Source: Ceriagrion tenellum (lineage: Eukaryota > Arthropoda > Insecta > Odonata > Coenagrionidae). From it: DNA of 64,000 nucleotides. Positions 33,561-45,045 of the stretch are shown piece after piece. A program made the translations under genes and the position numbers. The notes beneath the pieces are model-generated. The model saw nothing but the letters and a program-made list of their open reading frames with translations, ran no database searches and was not told the origin of the DNA. The stretch lies in the NCBI GenBank assembly GCA_963169105.1, contig OY720634.1, forward strand, positions 112,652,281-112,716,280, written 5' to 3'. How positions within the stretch are numbered: the first letter of the stretch is position 1; each line of letters starts with the position of its first letter.

Positions 33561-34510
33561 GTTCCGTTTTGGCTCCTATGGATGACTCTCAGTTATATCC
33601 CTCTTAAATTCCTCACATCGTCTCCCTCTTCCTATTTCGTCCAGAATTCCTATCCTCTTCCATCATCTTCCACGCCTCCCTAGTCTTCTCCCTACCATTA
33701 CCCTTTTCAATATTCCCTCTCTTTTCAAAACGTCCTCCATCCACCTCTTCTGCCTCCTCCGAACCTCCGCCACCAGCTTCCCCTCTTCTCCAACCACATC
33801 CAATGCCTCTTCATTCGTCCTTCTAGCCACCCAGCTCACCTTTTTCATCCTTCTCCAAAACACACATCACAAACGCCTCAAGTCTACGTACGTCTCTGTT
33901 CTTTCAAAGATTTTAATTGATAATTTATTGAAAATGTTCTTGTATTTTCGCACTTATTATAGTAACTTGACTTGAAAATGTTCTTTGTTAAATTTGCCAT
34001 AATATTTGCTTCGGATTATTTTTGTCCTGCAAAAATACCTGGATTGGTTTTTAATTTCATGTTGCTTAAGCAAGATGATTTCTAAATCTTTCCATACCAC
34101 AGAGCCTCTTTTTCTGTATCAACTGCAAGTTCCATAGGACGTTCGGTCCTAGAACAATACATTTCTATTCGATTCTACTTCTCCCTTCGCAGGGACGTCT
34201 CCGACCCATACATCTTAGGGTTTTCACCAAACTTTTCATTACGTCTCTAGTCAACCCCCCTCCATAATTCCTTCCTTTTTGAAAGTTCTTCCTTAGCTAG
34301 GCCAATTCTACATTCTACGTCATAACCACTAAACCGATTTTCCACCAAAATATGTACTACCAAGATACGTTAACTGCTCAACATGCTCTATTTTGTGCCC
34401 TCCCACCCATACCTTAAGACTCAACTCCTTGCTTCTGCAGAATTTAACTTTCGTCTTCTTCAGGTTTATCTTCAAAGACATGGAGATTTTACCGTAAAAA
34501 TGAACACCAC
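33560..34510 (-). pseudogene. RTE-like reverse transcriptase C-terminus and tail (broken)
   Basis: Reading on minus: MSLKINLKKTKVKFCRSKEL, then LSLKVWVGGHKIEHVEQLTY with LGS, ECRIGLAKEELSKRKELWRG and (frameshifted) a LEAF/CFWRRMKKVSWVARRTNEEAL segment. VGEEGKLVAEVRRRQKRWME, GILKRVMVGRRLGRRGR and RIGILDEIGRGRRCEEFK complete it. The order matches an RTE-type ORF from just after the catalytic box to the end. About 200 bp at 33890-34100 do not fit and look like an insertion. The tail resembles 5251-5545 and 13650-13900. Confidence 0.75.
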
Positions 34511-34511
34511 A

Positions 34512-34592
34512 GTCGCGTTCCGAACCCGGGAGCCCCATGGATGCGAGACCAGTTCCCTTTAGTCACCACGCCAACCCTATCCCCAGGATAAA
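34512..34592 (-). mobile_element. tRNA-like SINE head
   Basis: On minus it reads GGTTGGCGTGGTGACTAAAG (A-box region), then GGTCTCGCATCCATGGGGCT and CCCGGGTTCGGAACGCG (B box). The head GGGGAT-GGGTTGG-GTGGT resembles that of the SINE at 62900-63204. No SINE body is evident after the B box, so only the head is left. It lies next to the RTE-like remnant, on the same strand. Confidence 0.5.
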
Positions 34593-34619
34593 GGGGACAG
34601 AGCCAACAATTCCAAGGAA

Positions 34620-34965
34620 TGAACGCGGGAGGGTTTCGGAGGGGGGGGGCGGGAAGAGGAGGTGGATAAGGAAGGCGTCGTTCCCTTATCAACGGGATGC
34701 CTCGAGGAGGACGAGAACGCGAAGAGAAGAGATAGGAGAGAAAGGAAAGAAGACCTCCCCAACCACTGCCATACTTCCCTTTTCCCCGCTACCATCTGAC
34801 AAAAAGTAAAAAAAAAAAAAAAGTCGACGAGACGAATTGCTCCTGCGGAAGATTCGGGGATAAAAAATACGCAGGGGAGAAGAGGAGGAAAAAAAGAAAA
34901 AGATGCCAACCGCGGTGGAAGTCGGGAAGGGGAAGATAGGAACGACACCTAGGGTTGCCAACTTG
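34620..34965. other. Purine-rich island
   Basis: A/G-rich on plus, with a run of 9 G at 34641-34650 and an A run at 34808-34822. Overlapping frames on minus (34577-35037) are Ser/Phe/Leu-rich and compositional. It may be a promoter-type island, without proof. Confidence 0.4.
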
Positions 34966-34969
34966 TGAA

Positions 34970-36620
34970 GCGTTGATATCCGAAGCCGTCCACTTACAAA
35001 GCATGAAATTCGGGTGGTTTAATTTAAAAAAGACCAATTAACGACGACCAAAAGGCATGTGCATCCCTATTAATGAACAGCCTAAATAAACAAGTGATTA
35101 TCATTTTTCAAAGGCAACAATTATGCGACTGAAAAGCACATGTAACAATATATCAGCAATATACCCTGAACAACATTACATGTGTGTTGAAATGTCCTAA
35201 ATTTTATCTATTCCAGACATTTTACTTTGGGGAAAATCTTTGACAGAGCTAATTTAAATACTATTTTTGCACATATACCACAAAAATAATAATTTCTTTT
35301 ATTTAATAGCATTCTTGGACACTGGATACCAAACTTACGACACTACAAGGTAAAGAAAAAATGTGCTCATTAGAATCAAAGACTGATTCGTACTTTTGAT
35401 GCAGAGCATTTTTAAAGCCAGGAACGCAGAGAAACAAGGGCGAAATCCGTCTATTAGCCGAGTTACATGAAAATATTCTAATATATACGAAGCAATAACA
35501 GATGAACAAAAAACTATGAATTGCAGCACCGATTATCTAACGGAAATAATATTTTATTCTTCTCTCAATAATGGCCGTCAAAGTATTAAGCATAATAACC
35601 CAACGCATTCATTTTGATTTTTTATTTTCACATTCTTTTATTGCACTACAATAATTCTTCATCCTTTCGCACTGCTTTCTCCTCGTCTCATCCGTTCAGA
35701 AGTTATTTCCTTCTGGTTTTCCCTATTCCGGAAGCCGTAAAATACTCGCAACCTTTTTCTAAATATAGCTTACATTAACTTTGAATAAATACATAAAATA
35801 AAGTACTGACATTCTACTCTTCCACGAAAAGAATCCCACAGCCGTTATGTTTATTCAACATTGAATTTAATCATGTTCTATCACTTCCGTCATCCCAAAC
35901 ACTTTCATGTCCTCATCCTTTTTTCCTTGGGACCACTGGTTGCCATTCTTACTCTCGTTGATGGAACTGAAAGTTAAATTAAAATCTCAGAAGCCATGTT
36001 TAAATGTATTGTAATACCACTCATTATATGTTGTAATATTTTTAAATATTATAATGGTATATATGTATGTGTACACATTTGCATGCATATACTAGTGTAA
36101 ATGCAAATATGTACGTGCAAGAATATCTAGAAAAATAAAAAAGTAGATATTTAAATGGTAACAATGTTATCATGTCTCCTTCACAACATTCTCGAATGTT
36201 TTTATTTCTTTAAATGTTAACATACATACATAGATGTATGTTTGGGGATGTAAATATGAGACTTATCATTAATAAGAGTAAATACCATGGGATGATTAAT
36301 GGGAGCCCCAGTAGAGGTTAGCTTAAGGGGATTTTAAAATATTTTTATCGACGTATTTATTGTTACATTAACATTCATAAAATTAAAAATGATCACAACC
36401 ATTCGTAAACTGGTACATGCTTGATTTCATGTATTCTTTTATATGTAACAGCCAGGTTCAAGGCAAACATTGAAACTGGCAGACTTGTCCAAAAATAAAA
36501 ATTCCTCTCCAGAGATTACGCACTTCAAACCATTTTTTCGTAAAAAACATCATCTCTATCTTCTCAGCAGTTGTTGTTTCCGTAACATCTATCTTATAAA
36601 CATAATTTAGTTTAAACAGA
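34970..36620. other. Unassigned AT-rich sequence
   Basis: No long frames or recognised repeats. The AT-rich part 36000-36260 has ATGTATG-type repetition. Confidence 0.5.
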
Positions 36621-36624
36621 AAAC

Positions 36625-37030
36625 AGTGATTGAAAAGCTTCAATCGAGGAGGCGGAAGATTTCTGAAATCCTCGTCCAATTCCGTGCGTATCACAGTGAA
36701 TCCGGGAGAGTTGGCCAACCCAAATACTCCTCATCTTCCGCGAGTGCAAAGATTCCGGCGGCGGAAAGTAAATCCCCGTCCATTCTGCGAGAAGGGAAGG
36801 AAAGAAAAAGGAGTCGTAGGAACTCTATCCACTCCAAACCCTCTCGCTCTCTCTCTCTCTCCTCGCTTTGAACCATTCGATTTGCCGCCGAGGCAAGGAA
36901 ATGGTAAGGTTTTCTCAGTCTTCTTTTTCCCCTCCCGAACCCTCCACGTATAACACCCGAGTCGAGAGAGGGGAAACGATTGAACGTAAACACCCCCCGT
37001 GAAGTGACGCCGACAGAGTTCTACGACCTC
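36625..37030. other. GC-richer island with (CT)n
   Basis: CpG-containing sequence with overlapping frames on both strands (36626-36953 plus, 36691-37225 minus) and a CT dinucleotide run at 36842-36863. It resembles a first exon or promoter island, but start codons, splice sites and domains are not convincing. Confidence 0.35.
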
Positions 37031-37134
37031 GAAGAAGGGGCTGGGCCGCGCACGATATTGCCATGTATCGACTGTCATTAGCAATATCCAGACTATATAC
37101 GTAAATACGATTCTACACGGGCTGTTAAGTAATT

Positions 37135-37257
37135 CAATTGTGTGAAATTCACAGTGGAAAAAACATTCGCCTGGACTGAGAATCGAACCAAGATCCCTCG
37201 ATTTCGCGCCGAGTGCACTAACCAATTACGTAGCTTCCTGTGAATTTCACACAATTG
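37135..37257 (-). repeat. tRNA-like Pol III cassette inside perfect 20-bp inverted repeat, copy C
   Basis: Arms CAATTGTGTGAAATTCACAG (37135-37154) and its exact complement (37238-37257) enclose a tRNA-like unit on minus (37167-37237). The unit has A-box region TTGGTTAGTGCACTCGG, B box GGTTCGATTC and an end TCCAGGCG, followed by a T6 run. The layout matches copies A and B: arm, GAAG, tRNA-like unit, CGAAT plus T run, arm. The arm sequence is different. A plain tRNA-derived SINE would not be expected to have matching flanking arms. Confidence 0.75.
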
Positions 37258-37259
37258 TT

Positions 37260-38750
37260 TGATCACTATCGGGTGACTCCATTGACGTAACTGCGCCGCT
37301 AGTTCCGTGGTTCTTTGAAAAGGGGCAGTTAAGTGCTTATTCTCGTTCGACAAAAATTCAAGGCACGATTCTAACATCCAGTTGTTATACTCTCTCGGTT
37401 TATATTTTATCAATTAACCTTTTCTCCTTCATCCGTTTCGTTTCTCATTGACATGCTTACATCTCTGAAAGCAATACTATAATTGCACGACTTTGGCAAT
37501 GAGGCTACAGCGATATTTTACTTCATCAGACCTATCCATTTTCTCCCGAAGAAAAATGATTCTAAAATTTATCAGTACGATATTGTCCTGTAACGTGCTA
37601 AAAATTAAAAAGCGATATCACGATATGTGTACCATACACGGTAAGAATCGATATGGTCATATGATGCTGATTCACAGAAACATCAGGAACCTACTTAACA
37701 TCAATCTCTAAAAATTCAGCGCACAAAAACTATTTAAAGGAAATTTTTTTGCTTGCGTTAACCTTAAATAAATTAAGCAGAATTTCAATGTACGCTATGA
37801 ATGCAACATGGTAAAAAGCAGTCAATTTACACCGTTGTTTGCACAGTTTTTTCGGCATATAGTTGATATATTTTTCGCATCGCTGTGCAATATCACAGCG
37901 ATGACATAACAATGAATTTCCAAGCCATATCCAACTTCTGTTGTAAGTATTCTGCTTCTGTGGTTCCAAAAAAAATTCACCACTCGTTACTCCTGGAAAT
38001 GGGAGAGAAAGGCACATAAAGCCAAAAAAAAAAGAGAGGGGTAACTGGTTACCTTGAGTAGTATCAGGGGACGAAATACACAGACGGAAATCCAGGATTT
38101 CCGTCGTCGCCCGCTCTTAAGCGCGAGGGAAAATAACAAAAATATTTCACGCTGGAAGAGTAACCGCATCCTATTCTCGCGTTAAGATTCAGGATCCGTG
38201 AGTCCCCATGCGGACAACTCCCACGTACTGGATTCCGCGTGAGGGGCCATTTGAAAGCCATACCATGGGCCCGGAGAACAATGTAAAGAGACGTCGATTA
38301 GGGACGAAAAACTGGGACAGTGAACTACAATGCGTTTCCAGGTACTATATTTCCTCATGAAAACACTCATTTTTAAGTGACCGAGTTTAATTTATACTTG
38401 CATCGTATTGCACTCACTGCCTCGTCGAAACAAATTTAATATCGCAAAGTCAAATGACATCGAATTAAAGCCTGCTTAAATTTGCTAAAATAAATAAAAT
38501 AAAGCCTGCTTAAATTATTAGGAAAATCAGAAGGTTAAGGTATGTTTACAAGGAAGAAAGCCTAAGCCCCTAATCTGCCTACGCTAGGTAATTCCTCATT
38601 TCGGCATATTTTCCTCCTTTATTCATCCGGACCAAAAAGCTTACTCTATTCCCCTTCTCGGCTTGCCCAACATCCTATCCTACATCATGGTCTTTAACAT
38701 CCTTTCGCCCCACATCACCTGTTCCTACCACTTAACACTGCCACTCCATA
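37260..38750. other. Unassigned sequence
   Basis: No recognised feature. Frames at 37493-37711 (plus) and 37730-38370 (minus) lack motifs. Confidence 0.45.
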
Positions 38751-38753
38751 ATC

Positions 38754-38950
38754 GGTCGGCCCCGGTGGCGGCGGGGTAAAGTCCTCGCCTGCTAACCCGA
38801 GGGTCGCGGGTTCGAGTCCCGCCTGGGTAGAATATGCCTAGGACATGGATGTCTGTGTATGTAAACTGGGTTGGGGGAAGAGCGGACGGTTCTGTCCCAT
38901 CTAACCCAGGATAAATAAAAATATGAGAAAATATGAGAAATATGAGAAAT
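38754..38950 (+). mobile_element. tRNA-derived SINE
   Basis: Same family as 31319-31537. The head GGTCGGCCCCGGTGGCGGCG is followed by GCGGGTTCGAGTCCCGC with a perfect T stem. The body has GGACATGGATGTCTGTGTAT and a CATCTAACCCAGGATAAATA block, and the tail consists of repeated ATGAGAAA units (38920-38948). The tail repeat marks the 3' end. No clear target-site duplication was found. Confidence 0.75.
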
Positions 38951-38954
38951 AATC

Positions 38955-39195
38955 TCCTCCACAAGTTACCCTACTTATCCACTATGCCGAGCACTTCCTT
39001 GTTTGTTTTCGCTTATTCCCACTGCATAATTTAGCTTAGAAATTTGCATTAAATTAAAAATGTATGTATTCCAAGATAAACCATTAACAATCAAACATAA
39101 ATATAACGCTAAGGAGCAAAATAACTATCCTCCTAGGCTTAAAATACGATATTGAATTCGTTGCTACTGAACATGACCAGCTAGACTGCACAATT
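38955..39195. other. Unassigned AT-rich spacer
   Basis: Nothing recognised. Confidence 0.5.
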
Positions 39196-39200
39196 GAACA

Positions 39201-39373
39201 GACAAATCACAAAACGAGCAAATTCCACAAGTACAAATTTATTACACGACCTAGGTTTCGCCTCGGCCGTGTAATAAATTTGCGTACCTAGGTTGTAGGC
39301 GAAACCGTGTTGGCGAAACCTAGGTTGAGTATTAAATTTGTACTTGAGGAATTTGCTCGTTTGGTGATTTGTC
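39201..39373. mobile_element. 173-bp palindromic MITE-like element
   Basis: Arms 39201-39262 and 39312-39373 are inverted copies with 57 of 62 matching (GACAAATCAC start). Inside them CCTAGGTTTCGCC recurs in both orientations, so the element is close to a full palindrome. No coding capacity. A target-site duplication is not evident. Confidence 0.8.
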
Positions 39374-39379
39374 AGTTAT

Positions 39380-41800
39380 GTTTCGATTCACAGAATATCG
39401 CCGGAATCTTTAGAATTTGTGCGTACTATTGAAATTGAATAAACTGAACATAAAACCTCATAACAGCAGACTCATTCCGGCAAACAGCTATTAAGGTGCA
39501 AACGCGAGCCTCTTCATTATACAACATTTAAGCGATATATTTATGAAGCAATCGCTCTGCCAAAGGCAATTTTCTTTATTTTGCGTAGAAATTGTTTGAA
39601 GAATGATATATTCATGGTGATTATTCCTTAGCATGTACAATAAGACACTTCCCACAGAAAGTGGTAGGAATTGAGAGAAATCCAAAAAAATGAACCGTGT
39701 GCTCTTCGCATGATCGGCGGAAGAGAACGCCAATGAATTACGAATTGAATGAATTATGAAGAGATTCACTCATTTAATCTCGGAAGGAACCCAGCTGTTT
39801 GCCTACTCAAGGAACCAACTGCATCTCTGCGGGCCCACCTCATCATCATCATTAAAGTTACTCGGCGACCGGGCTGTGACAATATTTATCTTGCGAAATT
39901 AATGAAGGGGTGGGCGGGGTTCTATTGACAGCGGGGAGAGGAGAACGCCACACGATTCCGGAACTTCCTCTGCTTGCACAGAGACGTGACATTTGAGGGA
40001 AGCAACGTGCAACTTGAATTAAAATTTACCAGTTGAGATATCCCTCTCACCAATACGGATTGGACTACTAAAAGCTTGGCACGGCTGTAGACTCGTACAT
40101 TATTCCCAACGTTAAAGTATATCATGCATTTTTCTGTGATATGAAAGAATCTAATTCGAAAAATATACAAGAAATACTCCCATTAATATGATATTCAAAA
40201 ACAGCATTAGTCGTAGAATTGAGTACTTAACAATAAAAAATGTTTCATGGTCGATTGCACGAAAATTCAGCCTTGGATCGATATCAATGAAATGCATCAA
40301 ATTATAACCCTCATGAATAAATTAGGGCTACAGGAAAACTCCTGAAGAAGAGACTTCAAACAGTTCATTATGAGCGGCAGCAGACAGCGCGGCATTTATT
40401 ACTTTTAATTATTAACGCAAGTTATAACTAAATTCTTTCATTAAACAATTTTACGGAATACTTTTATGGAATCAAACATAATTCAACACTGAGAGCAACG
40501 ATCGAACGACATAAAACCCTAATGAATCTAGAGAATTAAACCTCAAACAGCAAATACAACGCTCTGTTATTTTCAAGAACCAGAAGTTGGACAACTTCCA
40601 TATACAGTTCAATGTCGCCACTTCGCGGACAAAAGACAGCTTTTTATACACCTCAAATATCGAGTTCCATTCCACGTCCAGCACATCAACTTCCAAAAGA
40701 GATTCTTGGAAACAAGTTCTTAAAAATAAAGTACTGTTAATAATTATGAAACAATTTCAGGAGGAGCAGATCACCCAAGCACATTAAACAAAAATAAAAC
40801 AACACTATTAACGGAGCAAAAAGAAAACAGTCGGACGGAAGAGTGGAGTTCCAAGGTAATCGTTTTCCTCAGGTGACTGGCGTGAAAACTGAAGAATGTT
40901 AAGCGCGACTGAATGTTGGGAGGATGAAATGTAGCAGATCACACAGGGGAGCCGAGAAAAAATGATCAATGAGTGTGAAAAGTGGCATTATGGTGGATGG
41001 AATCAATTTCACCAACGCACAGATTGGCGCAAACATTAGTATACGTTCAATCATTGGTGAAGTCTGTTGATAAATTTTCAAAACCCTGGATTATCCTGAC
41101 TAGGATTTTCGGCAATTCGAAACAAATTTAACTCGTAGACTATGAAAACATCAATAGAAAGCTCCCGACATTAAATTTATTCCTCCAAGTGAACCACAGT
41201 TATCGGTAATACCGCACTGAAACGGCGGAAGAAATTCTAGAGAAGGCATATGCTGATATGGGGAAACCCTAATGAGCCGTCTAAAAGTCAATACTGACCA
41301 GAAGATTTCAGCATTTTCATCAATGTTAATGCAGGAAATTTATAAAAGTAGCCATCTGAAATTAGTTAAATAATGCACTAAACAAATTCAAACAAAGAAA
41401 TTGTTTCTTTAGTCAAAAACCTAATGTATTGAAAGCATAATGGAAGAAATAATGCATTATTTTAACTTCATTCACTGATTTTTAAAGGCGCCCGGGCGAG
41501 TTAAGTGCGCCGAGGACGCCCATATCTGGGCATAGGAGGACAAACGTAGGTTTGTCCACTGGGACTCAGCATGCGTATTCCTCGACTTTGTCCCAGGATT
41601 CAGATTTCAAGCACGGGCTTGAAAAAACATAATTCATCTCCAGGGCTATGAACAAACACCAAAATTGTTTGGGACACAGTTCTGTATCGACCCATACTTG
41701 ATGTGCACTTCAGTGACAAAAATTGTTTCTATATTTTTTCACATACCCTTCAGACAACTCTAGCGCCCACATCCCAAGGGGTTCCGAAAAGCCAGTCACG
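39380..41800. other. Unassigned sequence
   Basis: AT-rich, with short frames. A minus segment at 40640-40700 reads EVDVLDVEWNSIFEV and has an acceptor-like TTGTTTCCAAG in front. It could be a small exon of the gene suggested at 41809-42192, but the evidence is too thin. A small hairpin lies at 41550-41569 (GGACAAAC/GTTTGTCC). Confidence 0.35.
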
Positions 41801-41808
41801 ATTCGTCG

Positions 41809-42192
41809 TCAGATTCCCAAAGGGTCAGCAAAGGAACAAAATGTGGTACTCAAACTGACAGCCTTGGTCGATTTGTTGTAATTCTCGCCATGAGATAAAA
41901 ACAAAAGAAATATACGCATTTTCACCGAGGTATTTTTAAACCTTAAACACTCGCTCTCATTGTCAGTGTCACAATAGGTATCACCCTCAAGCGATTTAAG
42001 CCCTTTTGGGGATAACTTGGATGCGTTAAAACGCCGCGGCCGAAGAAAGCCTGGTTTCAATACACCCAAAATTGAATAGAATAGTTTAATAACTCCCTCA
42101 ACAGTGGATTTAACACCTGTACATATCCAGCCATAAATAGGGTCTAAATAGTTCATCAAATGAGACAAAACTAATTTAACTCTACATAAAAC
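41809..42192 (-). CDS. Candidate first coding exon, unknown protein
   Basis: On minus, a strong acceptor (pyrimidine-rich, ending TTTGTTTTAATAG) lies just before 42192. A 36-nt leader follows, and ATG at 42156 opens 115 codons to a stop at 41809. The start reads MNYLDPIYGWICTGVKSTVE, then a hydrophobic stretch (VIKLFYSILGVL), a basic proline-rich part (KPGFLRPRRF) and an acidic run (SLEGDTYCDTDNESE). Composition is balanced and not repeat-like. A GTGAAA donor near 41924 would end the exon after about 78 codons, the likelier model. The leader holds one upstream ATG followed at once by TAG. I recognise no family. Confidence 0.4.
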   Translation of the reverse strand, partial: VLCRVKLVLSHLMNYLDPIYGWICTGVKSTVEGVIKLFYSILGVLKPGFLRPRRFNASKLSPKGLKSLEGDTYCDTDNESECLRFKNTSVKMRIFLLFLSHGENYNKSTKAVSLSTTFCSFADPLGI

Positions 42193-43022
42193 CTATTAAA
42201 ACAAATAAAAATCACAAGCCAAAACTGCGTATATATTTAGCATTAGGGCAACATATATTACCCTCTGCAGCAAATAAAATCCAAGAAGAAAATTTAGCTG
42301 ACATCTTCTACAAAAATAGATCAAACAATATACACAATTGAACAATCGCGACACAATTTCAAGCTGCAAGCTTTCAAGATGAAAAACAAAAGGGAGCCGA
42401 TCTAAGTCTGTACAATGACTACCATTAAAGTAACAGTAAAGAAAAGTAAAATGATTTTTTCTAAACCAATGTTTTCAGCAAAAATGAATTTCATCCAAAG
42501 AACATTTCGCTAACCTAAATATCATGCTATTTTTTCCAAAAAATTCAAATGCGTTTAAAAAAATAATAATCCTTTATGTTTATGCAAACAAGAAGACAAC
42601 TCCAGCGGGTGAATTGAAAACTTCATAAAATTAATTAAAAAGCGTTTCGCACATATTTCCTCGCGAACAAATTGCCACAGGGTGTTGACAATCTTATAGA
42701 GCACACCGAAAACGGTCACATGATGCACATATATTACCTTCATTTTAATTTCGATATTATTTTCATTGGAGAATAGCCTGATCTAAGAAGGCGTTCATCA
42801 AGGCTACGTCGCTTGCTGCGATATATCGTATGTTGTGACTTCAGCGTCATCTACTTCAGGCGCAAATTAAAAAAGATCTTTAAATAAGACGATAATAGGT
42901 TATAAATGTATGAATAATTATTTTAATTGCTTATACTCAGTGAATTTGTTAACAAAAAACTATATTATGATTTCGTTAGGAAAAAGTCACATGGCCTGCA
43001 TGGTCCGTATCAAAATAACAAA

Positions 43023-43154
43023 CATGGCGGCAAGTCGTGAATGTGAGAAGCGACCCGGGCGGCATTATTGCTCAGCCAGTTAGTGCGATAATTTTTCTGG
43101 CTGCAGATTAGGCAAAAACATTGTATTTTTCAACTTCCCGAGTGATTGAGCGAG
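43023..43154 (+). promoter_or_regulatory. Candidate promoter-proximal first exon
   Basis: AACATGGCGGC (43022-43032) fits both an initiator ATG in a good context and the YY1-type ATGGCGGC motif common just downstream of animal transcription starts. The segment is GC-richer than its surroundings and ends at GAG|GTAAGTA, a consensus 5' splice donor at 43155. From the ATG only 19 codons are open before TAG, so most of the exon would be leader. With the minus exon at 41809-42192 it would form a head-to-head gene pair about 0.8 kb apart. Inference from signals only. Confidence 0.35.
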
Positions 43155-43159
43155 GTAAG

Positions 43160-43680
43160 TACGGTGTGAATAAGATGGTTAGATGTTTTACAGTTATGAC
43201 CGAAGCCTGCTCTTACTATTGTATTGACATCTAATTAATTAATTTGGCCTATGGTCCTATAGTATGGCTGTGCGAGGATTTATGTGATTTTATGCCAAGT
43301 TTTAAAATGAATTCCACCTCATTGTTTCAAATGTTAACTTGAAGTTTTTGCAATAATGTACATTGTGTCTTCAGTATCATTATTCACAATACATTTTGTG
43401 TGAATTTCATTTGGTTTCTTTTCATTGGAAATTATGTACCAAACCTAAGAAACACTATCAAATATCAGGAGACCTCGTGAATTTTCATCATTTAAACCAA
43501 TATCGGAAGAATGCAGAGGTCATGTTGTAAGCTATCGCTCAAGGTTTCAGTGCTTGGGTTTAAATTTGGCGGGGTTATCGTGGTTGGGAAGCGCCTGACC
43601 GCTAGAGTGCTCTGCTAGTAAAGCATTACCGTTGAGGGATGGGGAGTGTCGCGGTCTTGGCGTTCATGGTACAAGACCCA
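43160..43680. other. Unassigned sequence
   Basis: Probably intronic if the preceding donor is real. Nothing recognised. Confidence 0.35.
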
Positions 43681-43682
43681 GT

Positions 43683-43795
43683 TCAGAAAGTACATAGGAA
43701 GAGATACCAGGAGGTAAGGGCGCTAGCATTAGATTGTGAATGGTGGAGGGCTGCAGTCAACCAATCTTAGGATTGAACGACCAATGAATGAATGT
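43683..43795 (+). mobile_element. RTE-like LINE extreme 3' end
   Basis: A short copy of the last codons and end of the family at 18815-19245 and 56221-56610: VHRKRYQEVRALALDCEWWR, then AAVNQS and a stop. The DNA end is CAACCAATCTTAGGATTGAACG. Typical of extreme 5' truncation on insertion. Confidence 0.8.
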
Positions 43796-43799
43796 TAGT

Positions 43800-44720
43800 T
43801 TTCGTTTATCTACCCGCTCGGGTCTGAAGCGACATCAACACTCGACACAAAGGCTCGAAATTCACTGTGGTGTAGCACTCCGTATATCAGCTCAGCCTGA
43901 ACTGACGCGGACCGCAACCGTTTTCATCTTAATAAAGAATAACCCACGGCTACGTTCCAAAGCATGCATTTCAACACGTGGGGGAGGTTTGAAGAGGGGG
44001 GGGAGGAATGGCGGACTTGATTTTTTTTCTGACTAAAATGGAGAGGGCAGAGTCATTCATGTAGGGGGGTTGAGCGGTTCCGAGGGAAGTGGGTGCAAAA
44101 GGGGAGAGACAAAGAGGGCTTATTCAGAGAGGATTGGGAATTGTCGAAGGTCGACAAAACCGAAATATGTACCCACTTCAAGCGGCCAAGTGAGGCGAGC
44201 CGTAATCATGGGCAGAGACGGGGACTGACCGAACAAGTGTGCAAGGCAGAGAGAGAGAGAGGAACACACTCACGAGCGTTGGGAAAACAACGAGCCTTGC
44301 GTCACACAATGGAATCGAGTGTTAGGCTGGAGGGGGCGTGTCGGGGTTGAACGGGACCGTTCAAACGACCCTTTAAATAATACGAGAGAGCTTCGGCTGG
44401 ACGATGGGGTTGTTTAGGCGAAACGGAAATCCCCCGAAGGTGGACGAGAGACACGGGGCAGGTGTATGCGCGACCCTTGCCCTTGGCCGAGACCACGTAG
44501 TAGTCAGACAAATGGTCGGAGGGGGATGGAGGGCAAGCCTAGAGCGAAATCGTACGATGAAATTGTGTGATATGCCGGAACGCGAGATTCTAGGGTGCAC
44601 GGCAAAAAGCAAAGGAGAGGAAGACGAAGCCACAACATAAGGTTAAAGGGGTTAAATCTTTTACGAAAGTTTCATGTAGACTATTTTTTTTTCAAGACTT
44701 TCAAAATATTTTGCTAGAGC
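43800..44720. other. GC-richer island, unassigned
   Basis: Overlapping plus frames (43788-44036, 44093-44350, 44404-44640) and minus frames (44302-44633) in G/A-rich, CpG-containing sequence. No domain recognised. May be a regulatory island. Confidence 0.35.
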
Positions 44721-44725
44721 CAAAC

Positions 44726-45045
44726 TATTATGGTAGGAACGATCACAGGAATAAAATTAAGGAAATAGACTGCAGAACCGTTAGATTTAAGATGTCATTT
44801 TTTCCACGTACAATAAGGGACCATAATAGTTGTGATAGATCAGTTCTAGGATACTGACTAGGTTAAATAGGTTTTTTCAGTAGTGCTCAGTATCTTAATA
44901 TGAATTGTAATTACTAACTTCGCATGCAATCTCCGGCATGATATACTCCTGCTTGTCATAGTACCTTGTATGCTATTTATTTGTCGCATTAATAATAGAA
45001 ACCAGTAGTTATATCTTGAGTAGTGAGCTGCATGGTAGCATGCGA
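44726..45045 (+). mobile_element. CR1/jockey-like LINE 3' part (subfamily A relative)
   Basis: Starts at the codons YYGRNDHRNKIKEIDCRTVR, then FKMSFFPRTIRDHNSCDR, which align with YYGRLDRANKIREIDCRTDR in the copy at 46877-47875. A 3' untranslated stretch follows, but the conserved CCCCCTGCCACACACCC terminus is missing. The next copy starts at 45046, so it was probably cut by that insertion or by deletion. Confidence 0.75.

Noticed and set aside
38725..38964. 79-codon minus-strand frame
   Set aside because: It is a reading through the SINE on the opposite strand.
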